Origin: Flavobacteriaceae bacterium
Lineage (GTDB): Bacteria; Bacteroidota; Bacteroidia; Flavobacteriales; Flavobacteriaceae
Length of the DNA stretch: 44,039 bases
Direction of reading: 5' to 3'
NCBI GenBank assembly: GCA_947373225.1
Contig: CANBWX010000009.1
Location: 1-44,039, forward strand
Numbering within the stretch: position 1 is the first letter of the stretch; every line of letters starts with the position of its first letter. This document shows positions 26,539-33,091 of this stretch, in pieces. Position numbers and translations under genes: made by a program. The notes below the pieces were generated by a model. The model saw only the letters and a list, made by a program, of their open reading frames with translations. It was not told the DNA's origin and searched no databases.

Positions 26539-27678
26539 TTAGAAATTTAGTTTCATTCCTTCAGAAATCGTGTTTATCCCGTCAGTAACAATGATGTCAT
26601 TACTTGATAATCCGCTCAAAATTTCAGTTGTATTATCTGAGGATTGTCCTAGTTTTACGATAACTTTTTTGGCAATTCCTGTAGTTTTGGTTGCATTGGT
26701 AGCGATGTAAACAAATTTGTTTTTTTGTCCATCTTCCTGAATTACATTCGTTGGAATCACAACAGCGTTTTTCTTAATATAATCAGTGATTTTAAGATTA
26801 GCCACTTGGTTAGGACGCAATAAATTTTCAGGATTTGGTACACTTACTTCAATACCAAAAGTTCTATTACTTGGATTTAAGAAACTACCCACTTGGCGTA
26901 CCTTTCCTTTATAGGTTTTTCCTAGAGAAGTTAATAAAACATCTACTTCAGTACCTACTTTTAGTTTGCCAATGTATGTTTCAGGAACTGATGTCGAAAC
27001 ATACATATTTCCTAAATTCACGATGCGCATCAATCCTTGAGCACTTGGTGCAACAACTTGCCCTTTTTCTACAAAAACTTCGTCAATAGTTCCTGAAAAA
27101 GGGGCTTTTATTACGGTTTTTGATAATTGAGCTTTAATTTGAGCAACACCTCTTTGAGCAGAAATCATTTGAGTTTGTGCTTGCAAATATTGAATTTCAG
27201 AACCAATTTTTTGATTCCAAAGATTTTTTTGACGTTCAAAAGTCGTTTTTGCCAATGCGTATTGGTTTTCTAAACTCGCTACCTGTTGGCTTAAACCGGC
27301 ATCATCTATTCGTCCTAAAACTTGTCCTTTTGTAACTCGTTGTCCCGCTTTCACGTTTAATTCTATCAAGTTTCCTTGATATTCTGGTTGAACCAAAATG
27401 TTTTCTTTGGTATTTACGCTTCCTTGAATTTCAAGATAATGACTAAAAACAGTATCTTTTACTGCAAGAACCGAAACCAAAGCTTCTTCTTTTTTCACGT
27501 CTAATGTTGACAATGCAGCGTCAATTTTTGTCATATCGGCTTGAATTAAAGCTTTCTTAGCTTGAAGTGCTGCCAGATTTTTTGATTTGATTAAGGTGTC
27601 GATATTTGTAGTGTCTTCTTTCTTTCCGCATGAAAATACTGAAAAGGAAAGTACAGTTATTAGGATTAATTTTTTCAT
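26539..27678 (-). CDS. Efflux RND transporter periplasmic adaptor (membrane fusion lipoprotein)
   Basis: AcrA/HlyD-type adaptor linking the RND permease to the TolC-like channel, 379 aa. The signal peptide ends in a lipobox (SVFSC, Cys at residue 17), so the protein should be lipid-anchored to the periplasmic face of the inner membrane. After a short coiled coil at 30-70, the lipoyl/barrel region shows VQPEYQGNLIELNVKAGQRVTKGQVLGRID, then a helical hairpin (residues 135-190) and the second half lipoyl motif IKAPFSGTIDEVFVEKGQVV. Length is normal. It starts 21 bases after the TolC-like gene. Confidence 0.94.
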   Translation of the reverse strand: MKKLILITVLSFSVFSCGKKEDTTNIDTLIKSKNLAALQAKKALIQADMTKIDAALSTLDVKKEEALVSVLAVKDTVFSHYLEIQGSVNTKENILVQPEYQGNLIELNVKAGQRVTKGQVLGRIDDAGLSQQVASLENQYALAKTTFERQKNLWNQKIGSEIQYLQAQTQMISAQRGVAQIKAQLSKTVIKAPFSGTIDEVFVEKGQVVAPSAQGLMRIVNLGNMYVSTSVPETYIGKLKVGTEVDVLLTSLGKTYKGKVRQVGSFLNPSNRTFGIEVSVPNPENLLRPNQVANLKITDYIKKNAVVIPTNVIQEDGQKNKFVYIATNATKTTGIAKKVIVKLGQSSDNTTEILSGLSSNDIIVTDGINTISEGMKLNF

Positions 27679-27699
27679 TTTTGATTCTATTTTTTACGG

Positions 27700-29040
27700 T
27701 TATTTTTTATTGATTACTTTTTCTAAAGCTGCTTTTTTGTTGATGATATTTACCATAGACTGCAAATAATTTTGTTGTGCGGTGTACAATTGTCTTTGCG
27801 CTTCGCTAAAATCAAAACTAGAAGACAAACCTTCGGTAAATTTTATTTGTTGCTTTTTCTCAATTCTTTCAGCAAGATTCAAATTGGTTTTTGCCGTTTC
27901 GTATTGTTCAATGCTAAATTCATATTCACTTTTTGCGCTTGCAAATTGTAATTTTAGTTTTTGTTCTGTTTCTGTAAGTTGGGTTTTAGCTTGTTCTATA
28001 GCAATTTTAGCTTGTTGAGTTCTAGAATTTCTAGCCAAACTGCTAAAAATAGGAACACGTAAACTAACCCCAAGATTCGAATAATTAAGCCAGCTTTGAG
28101 TTGGTGTAAAAAAGGCAAATTGATTACCAAAAGCATTATATCCATAATTTAAATTAGCGGATAATGAGGGTAAAGCTTTGCTTCTTTCTAATTTATATTC
28201 GAGTTCTTTTTGCTCTTCAAAATTGGAAGCCATTTGATAATTTACATTATTTGTAACTACAAATTCGTTTTGAGAAAAAGCCAAATCTAAATTAGAAACT
28301 GTTAAATTATCTAACTTATCAGTCAACTTTAAATCATCATTAATGTTGATTCCCAAAGTAATTTTTAGCATTTTATAAGCTACTTCTACCAATCTTTTGT
28401 TATAATTTAAAGTGCTGTTTATAGACGTAAGTGTGATTTGAAGTTGCTCCACATTTTCTTCTTCGATTAAACCGTTTTTGAAAGTTTCTTTGGTATCAGC
28501 CAATGTTTTTTCTAAAGTAGTTTTGTTTTTTTCGAGAATGGCGATACTTTCTTCGGCAAGCAAAACATTTCCGTAAGCGTTGATGACTGTTTCTTTGATT
28601 TCAACATCCGACTTTTGTTTGGCATTTTGATAGTATTTCATATAGGTTTTCGAAGCCTGTAAGGCGACAATATAAGAACCGTCAAAAATCAGCTGACTTA
28701 GCGTGGCATGTGCCGCCATACTGTATGTTGTTCCGAAAGCTACTGTGGCAAAATCTCCTTTTTTTCCTCCAAAAATTTCAGCAGGGATTAGTGATTTTTG
28801 TATGATGAAATTGTCGGCATAGTCAACTCCTGCACTCACTTGAGGCAATCCTGCTGCCGTAGTTTCCCATTTTTTGGCTTTAGAAGCTTCAATGTCTCTA
28901 CTGGCGTTTATAGCCGAATAATTATTTGCTAGAGCATGAGAAATGGCTTGATCTAAGCTAAAATTATAATTTTGCTTTGCTTCTTGTGCTTTTGCCGACA
29001 GGGCAAAAACGATTAAAGGTATTAAAAAAAGTTTCTTCAT
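27700..29040 (-). CDS. TolC-family outer-membrane efflux protein
   Basis: Outer-membrane exit duct of the tripartite pump, 446 aa. The signal peptide (MKKLFLIPLIVFALSAKAQ) is followed by the long helical repeats of the TolC family, e.g. SLDQAISHALANNYS at the start and LSQLIFDGSYIVALQASKTY in the first half, mirrored by VPIFSSLARNSRTQQAKIAIEQAK in the second. Its ATG overlaps the TetR stop codon by one base, giving tight coupling. Confidence 0.93.
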   Translation of the reverse strand: MKKLFLIPLIVFALSAKAQEAKQNYNFSLDQAISHALANNYSAINASRDIEASKAKKWETTAAGLPQVSAGVDYADNFIIQKSLIPAEIFGGKKGDFATVAFGTTYSMAAHATLSQLIFDGSYIVALQASKTYMKYYQNAKQKSDVEIKETVINAYGNVLLAEESIAILEKNKTTLEKTLADTKETFKNGLIEEENVEQLQITLTSINSTLNYNKRLVEVAYKMLKITLGININDDLKLTDKLDNLTVSNLDLAFSQNEFVVTNNVNYQMASNFEEQKELEYKLERSKALPSLSANLNYGYNAFGNQFAFFTPTQSWLNYSNLGVSLRVPIFSSLARNSRTQQAKIAIEQAKTQLTETEQKLKLQFASAKSEYEFSIEQYETAKTNLNLAERIEKKQQIKFTEGLSSSFDFSEAQRQLYTAQQNYLQSMVNIINKKAALEKVINKK

Positions 29041-29636
29041 TAGTGATTGTAATTTTGTAATTGTTTTTCTAGTTCTAGTATTCCTTTGGCTGTTGCCATT
29101 GCTCTGGTGTGGTATTCTAATATTTCTAATTCTATCTTTTGACCTTCTTTTTCGGAACTAATTTCTTCCTTGATACCGAATATTAAAGTGTAATAAAATT
29201 TCATATAATTTTCTATACTAATCTCTTTTCTATATAAACCTTGCTCGATTCCTTTGACAATGTTTTGTTTAAAAATAGTGTTACATTCATCCATTTCTCT
29301 AGTAACAATCTTTTGGTGAATTTCCGGGTAATGTTTTTTCATCTGGTAAATAGGAGAATTGTCCAGTGATTGAAACATTTCTTTAAACATTTTTCGTATT
29401 TCGAAATTCTCTTCTATTGCATTGTGATTTTTGGCAACAATTTTTTCAATAATCGAATGAATTTCGGCATGAACCATAGTGCTGCTTTCTTCTATTAAAA
29501 TTTCTTTATTGCAAAAGTATTTGTAAATCGTTTTTTTAGAAATACACATTTCTCCAGCAATATCATCCATGGTGACGCTTTTAAAACCAAGTTTTAAAAA
29601 CAAGTCACTCGCTTTCGACATTATTTTATCTTTCAT
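29040..29636 (-). CDS. TetR/AcrR-family transcriptional regulator
   Basis: 198 aa with an N-terminal TetR helix-turn-helix: SVTMDDIAGEMCISKKTIYKYF, typical of the family's recognition helices, in residues 20-42. The C-terminal ligand domain is helical and has no recognisable specificity. Position within the efflux operon, and an inverted repeat overlapping the operon promoter, suggest autoregulation as a repressor released by a pump substrate. Gene order is SDR, this gene, TolC-like, adaptor, permease. Confidence 0.93.
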   Translation of the reverse strand: MKDKIMSKASDLFLKLGFKSVTMDDIAGEMCISKKTIYKYFCNKEILIEESSTMVHAEIHSIIEKIVAKNHNAIEENFEIRKMFKEMFQSLDNSPIYQMKKHYPEIHQKIVTREMDECNTIFKQNIVKGIEQGLYRKEISIENYMKFYYTLIFGIKEEISSEKEGQKIELEILEYHTRAMATAKGILELEKQLQNYNH

Positions 29637-29650
29637 TTTATCTTTTCTAA

Positions 29651-30409
29651 TTACAAAGAAATTCCACCAGAAGCTTCTATTCTTTGTCCATTAATCCAAT
29701 AACCATCTTTAGAACATAAAAAAGCGATAATTCCGCCAATATCATTCGCTTCTCCAACTCTTCCTAAAGCAGTTGAATTGCTTAAAAAACCTTTCATTTG
29801 TGGGTTATTTCTAATTGCTGCGCTGTTAAAATCGGTTTCAATTGGCCCCGGAGCTAAAACATTTACCGTAATTCCTCTTGCTCCAACTTCCTTTGCCAAA
29901 TATCTTGTGAAAGTTTCTATCGCACCTTTCATAGATGCATAAATTGAATAACCCGGAACACAAAAGCGAGTCGTGCCACTTGAAACATTTATGATTCTTC
30001 CTTCATTATTTATTAAAGGCAATGTTTTTTGAGTAAGGAAATAAACACTTTTAAAGTGAATATTCATCATTTTGTCAAAGTCGGCTTCAGTTGCTTCCAA
30101 AAATGGAATAGTTGCGCCAATTCCAGCATTGTTTATTAAAAAGTCGAAGTTCGAAGTACTCCAATTTTCGTTCAAAATCGAAGTAATTCTAACAATAAAA
30201 CCATCTAAATCATCAATATTATTAACATCCAGCTGAAGGGCTACCGCTTTTCTGCCGAAAGCTTCAATTGATTTTACAACTTCTAAAGCTTCCTCTCTCT
30301 GAGTATTATAGGTAATAATAACATCTGTTCCTTGCTCCGCTAATCGCAAAGCCATGTTTTTCCCCAAACCTCTGCTGCCGCCAGTTATTAATGCAATTTT
30401 TGTTGTCAT
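29651..30409 (-). CDS. Short-chain dehydrogenase/reductase (SDR)
   Basis: Classical SDR, 252 aa from the ATG at 30409, which gives the usual start MTTKIALITGG; the upstream in-frame ATG at 30442 would place the start codon inside the promoter. The NAD(P) loop is TGGSRGLGKNMA (TGxxxGxG), the NNAG motif is NNAGIGA, and the active site is Y-ASM-K (YxxxK) preceded by a Ser in the VSSGTT strand. PGPIETDF and the C-terminal INGQRIEASGGISL are also typical. Substrate unknown. It is the first gene of the efflux operon, 14 bases before the TetR gene, so its product may act on a compound linked to the pump or be a hitchhiker. Confidence 0.92.
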   Translation of the reverse strand: MTTKIALITGGSRGLGKNMALRLAEQGTDVIITYNTQREEALEVVKSIEAFGRKAVALQLDVNNIDDLDGFIVRITSILNENWSTSNFDFLINNAGIGATIPFLEATEADFDKMMNIHFKSVYFLTQKTLPLINNEGRIINVSSGTTRFCVPGYSIYASMKGAIETFTRYLAKEVGARGITVNVLAPGPIETDFNSAAIRNNPQMKGFLSNSTALGRVGEANDIGGIIAFLCSKDGYWINGQRIEASGGISL

Positions 30410-30439
30410 TTTGGATTTTTGTTGTTTAAATATTGTTTG

Positions 30440-30470
30440 CAAATGTAATTAGGAAACTTTAGATACCAAA
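30440..30470 (-). promoter_or_regulatory. Promoter of the SDR-TetR-efflux operon
   Basis: On the minus strand, -33 TTTG (30470-30467), 19-base spacer, and -7 TACATTTG (30447-30440) form a perfect match to the Bacteroidota consensus TTTG-N19-TAnnTTTG. Transcription should begin near 30433, about 24 bases before the ATG at 30409. Confidence 0.75.
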
Positions 30471-30481
30471 ATAGTTTCCTA
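30450..30481. promoter_or_regulatory. Candidate TetR operator overlapping the efflux operon promoter
   Basis: Perfect inverted repeat TAGGAAACT (30450-30458) and AGTTTCCTA (30473-30481), with a second overlapping pair ATACC (30463-30467) / GGTAT (30482-30486). It covers the -33 box and most of the spacer, where a bound repressor would block RNA polymerase. That the TetR protein of this operon binds it is inference. Confidence 0.6.
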
Positions 30482-30519
30482 GGTATTTACAATTATTTAA
30501 CATTTCTATAAATCTTTAG

Positions 30520-30615
30520 GTTTAAAGTTTAAGGTTTTTTGAGTTTCTTTGTAAGATATAAAGTTTGAAAAGAGATGATTTTCGAAAATCCTTTTTAGAG
30601 CTTTAAACTTTAAAC
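30520..30615. repeat. 13-bp inverted pair upstream of the polyprenyl synthase gene
   Basis: GTTTAAAGTTTAA (30520-30532) and TTAAACTTTAAAC (30603-30615) are exact reverse complements, 70 bases apart. The right arm ends 8 bases before the ATG at 30624. The arms are low complexity, so significance is uncertain. Confidence 0.45.
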
Positions 30616-30623
30616 AAAAATAA

Positions 30624-31598
30624 ATGCACTCCATCCATCAATATCAGGAATTCGTTTCGGACTATTTGAATTCGCAATCCAAAACCAAAGAACCCAAAAA
30701 TCTGTATGAACCCATACATTATATATTGGAATTAGGAGGCAAAAGAATGCGTCCAGTTTTGACATTAATGAGCGCCGAAGTTTTTGATACCGATTACAAA
30801 AAGGCATTGCCAGCAGCTCTTGCTGTTGAGGTTTTTCATAATTTTTCGCTCATTCATGATGATATTATGGATGATGCGCCTTTACGAAGAGGAAAAACGA
30901 CTGTTCACGAAAAATGGAATATCAACACCGGGATTCTTTCTGGTGATGCGATGCTTATTTTGGCGTACCAATATTTCGAGCAATATCAGCCAAAAATATT
31001 TCGAAAATTAGCTAAATTATTCAGCAAAACCGCTCTTGAAGTTTGCGAAGGACAGCAATACGATGTTGATTTTGAAACTCGTAATGATGTTACAATCCCA
31101 GAATATCTTAAAATGATTAAGAACAAAACGGCAGTTCTTGTCGCGGCAGCAATGAAAATGGGTGCTATCGTTGCCGAAACTTCAAAAGAAAATGCTGGTT
31201 TAATTTATGATTTTGGGCTAAATTTAGGTTTAGCGTTTCAGTTGCAAGACGATTATTTAGATGCTTTTGGTGATCCTGAAACCTTCGGAAAACAAGTAGG
31301 AGGAGATATTATCGAAAACAAAAAAACGTATTTATATCTTAAAGCAATGGAGTTTGCTTCGGAAGCTGAAAAAGAGCAATTACAGCATTTATTTTCTATT
31401 CAGCTGGATGATAATGTAGATAAAATCAATTCCGTTAAGGAAATTTTTAACTCTACTGGCGCATCTTATGCGACACAAAAAGCCATTGAGAAATATACTT
31501 TGAAAGCTTTTAAAACGTTGAAACAAATGGATATTTCTAAAGAGAAAAAAGTAATTTTAAAAACTTTTGGCAAAAATTTAATGAGTCGAAGCGCTTAG
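30624..31598 (+). CDS. Trans-polyprenyl diphosphate synthase
   Basis: Condenses isopentenyl diphosphate onto an allylic primer to make a prenyl chain, 324 aa, cytoplasmic. The first aspartate-rich motif is DDIMD (D79-D83, within LIHDDIMDDAPLRRG) and the second is LQDDYLD; GGKRMRP near residue 38 binds the diphosphate. Small residues and no bulky aromatic block just before the first motif (FHNFSLIHDD) favour a medium-to-long chain enzyme, plausibly supplying the menaquinone side chain used with complex I, but chain length is not certain from sequence. Followed by a small gene 28 bases downstream. Confidence 0.93.
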   Translation: MHSIHQYQEFVSDYLNSQSKTKEPKNLYEPIHYILELGGKRMRPVLTLMSAEVFDTDYKKALPAALAVEVFHNFSLIHDDIMDDAPLRRGKTTVHEKWNINTGILSGDAMLILAYQYFEQYQPKIFRKLAKLFSKTALEVCEGQQYDVDFETRNDVTIPEYLKMIKNKTAVLVAAAMKMGAIVAETSKENAGLIYDFGLNLGLAFQLQDDYLDAFGDPETFGKQVGGDIIENKKTYLYLKAMEFASEAEKEQLQHLFSIQLDDNVDKINSVKEIFNSTGASYATQKAIEKYTLKAFKTLKQMDISKEKKVILKTFGKNLMSRSA

Positions 31599-31626
31599 AA
31601 TGTTAATCTAAAAATCTAAAATCAAC

Positions 31627-31977
31627 TTGTATATAACTCCCATAAATACTGATTTACTTCTCGAAGAAGCCGAAACCGAAAATTTGTACTTGAAATTAAT
31701 CGAGCAAATGAACAAGGATTTTAATTTGGCAAACGAAGGAGTCGATTTTCCAATGAGTATTTCGCCCGAAGAATTAAAAATTGAATTGCACGAAAAAATC
31801 TACCGATTGATTCAATATAAATTTGCTGAATATCTCAACTTGCTATACATTATTGATGTTTCGGAAGACCAAGTCAAAAAATTGGACGGATCAAATTTAG
31901 TAATTCTAGCCGAAAATGTAGCCTTTTTGATCCTTAAAAGAGAATGGCAAAAAGTTTGGTTTCGCAATAAATATTGA
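31627..31977 (+). CDS. Small hypothetical protein, TTG start
   Basis: 116 aa, not recognised. No ATG exists in frame upstream (stop codon at 31609), and the TTG at 31627 gives a product starting (M)YITPINTDLLLEEAE. The alternative ATG at 31708 would remove 27 residues that look like part of the folded protein. It is soluble, acidic and helical, with no signal peptide, membrane segment or catalytic motif. Close spacing to the polyprenyl synthase gene suggests one transcript, but I infer no function from that. Confidence 0.7.
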   Translation: MYITPINTDLLLEEAETENLYLKLIEQMNKDFNLANEGVDFPMSISPEELKIELHEKIYRLIQYKFAEYLNLLYIIDVSEDQVKKLDGSNLVILAENVAFLILKREWQKVWFRNKY

Positions 31978-32423
31978 TTTTTAAAACTTAAATAATTTGT
32001 AATCAAAGCTTTGTGAAACAAACAATTTTTTATAACAGCGTATTTTGTTCTGCTGTTTTGTTACAAATTTTTCCTTTTTCATTTCTTCGAAATTCCTATT
32101 TATATTTATAATAATATTCTTATAATTGCTCGTTGTAGTTTCCTATATTTGTAAAATAATTTTTACACACAATAATGTGTTGGGAATTGCCCATTATCTT
32201 TAGTTTCATATGTTTTGAATTAGTAAGTGAAGTATAAATATTCATAAAAGATAGTGTTGTTTTACATCTGCTTAACTCATAAAACACGTTTTTTTAAGTT
32301 AAGCGGGGTAATCCTAAAATTCATCTTCAATTTACATTTCGGAATCCATTAAAATTTGCCTAAGTAAATTTGTAATAAAACTCTTTTTTAAAACACAATT
32401 AAAATTTTTGAAAATGAATAAAA
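31978..32423. other. Non-coding region with an orphan promoter-like box and stem-loops
   Basis: No reading frame of note in 446 bases. It contains a weak stem-loop AACAGC/GCTGTT (32034-32057) that could end the upstream transcript. A TATATTTG box (32144-32151, matching TAnnTTTG) faces right with no gene after it on that strand for over 800 bases, and an inverted pair GCTTAACT/AGTTAAGC lies at 32270-32304. A small RNA is possible but unproven. Confidence 0.4.
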
Positions 32424-32972
32424 TTAAAAATAAACCCTTACAAACGGCATGAAGGCATTGTTATAAATGCTTTTGTTTGCATTATACAAAACATCATATC
32501 TTCCACCCATAGTTACATTTCCGGTTCGGTAACCTGCGCCAAAATATAGCCCAGTATTCCAGTAATTGTTCGATAAGTTACCCCCTTGAAGCTGGTAATT
32601 AGTTGACGCATTAATTTCTTCTACTTCGACAGAAAGTTGAATTTCAGGAATAGGATTCACTAAACCAATCACGCTGGCACCACAAACAGTGGAAGTGTAA
32701 TAATTCTTTTCTTTGGCATAGCCTACTTGTAATCCTAATCCAGCCGAAAAAGTTTTATTTATATTATAAATACCACTTGGAGCCAAAGTAATATTAGTAA
32801 ATCCTGAGCCAAAACCCAATCCAATTCCTCCTCCAAATTGAACATTTTTCCAGAATTCGGTTTGTTGGGTTGGTGCAAATTTTTGCATTTGAGCAGTTGT
32901 ACAATTAGAAAATAATATAGCAATAGTCACTAAAATTGATTTCGAAACTAGTAAAAAGCAATTTTTTTTCAT
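32424..32972 (-). CDS. Small outer-membrane beta-barrel protein
   Basis: 182 aa. A signal peptide (SKSILVTIAILFSNCTTAQ) is followed by a short linker and alternating, Gly- and aromatic-rich strands (FGGGIGLGFGSGF, FSAGLGLQVGYA, WNTGLYFGAGYR, MGGRYDVLYN) ending in a C-terminal Phe (FVRVYF), as expected for an 8-stranded porin-like barrel. The Cys in the signal region (FSNC) does not fit a standard lipobox. I recall similar small proteins beside sucA in this group carrying the annotation 'alpha-ketoglutarate decarboxylase', which this sequence does not support. It diverges from sucA and shares a 119-base intergenic region with it. Confidence 0.75.
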   Translation of the reverse strand: MKKNCFLLVSKSILVTIAILFSNCTTAQMQKFAPTQQTEFWKNVQFGGGIGLGFGSGFTNITLAPSGIYNINKTFSAGLGLQVGYAKEKNYYTSTVCGASVIGLVNPIPEIQLSVEVEEINASTNYQLQGGNLSNNYWNTGLYFGAGYRTGNVTMGGRYDVLYNANKSIYNNAFMPFVRVYF

Positions 32973-33044
32973 GAGTGTTTAGGATTTTAACAATATTGGG
33001 TGTAAAAGTATTTAAAAAAGAATTAGATACTTATTGTAATATTG

Positions 33045-33052
33045 TACTTTTG
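33045..33052 (+). promoter_or_regulatory. Putative -7 box of sucA
   Basis: TACTTTTG matches TAnnTTTG, about 40 bases before the ATG at 33092. No good TTTG -33 box is seen; TTAG lies at 33023-33026. Confidence 0.5.
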
Positions 33053-33091
33053 CCAAACTATTTTAATAAAATTAGCATAATTAATACTATT

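Noticed and set aside
32975-33091. Upstream in-frame extension of sucA beginning at the ATG at 32975.
   Set aside because: It would translate through the promoter box at 33045-33052 and add 39 residues absent from the usual E1 N-terminus; MDRFSFL at 33092 is the canonical start.
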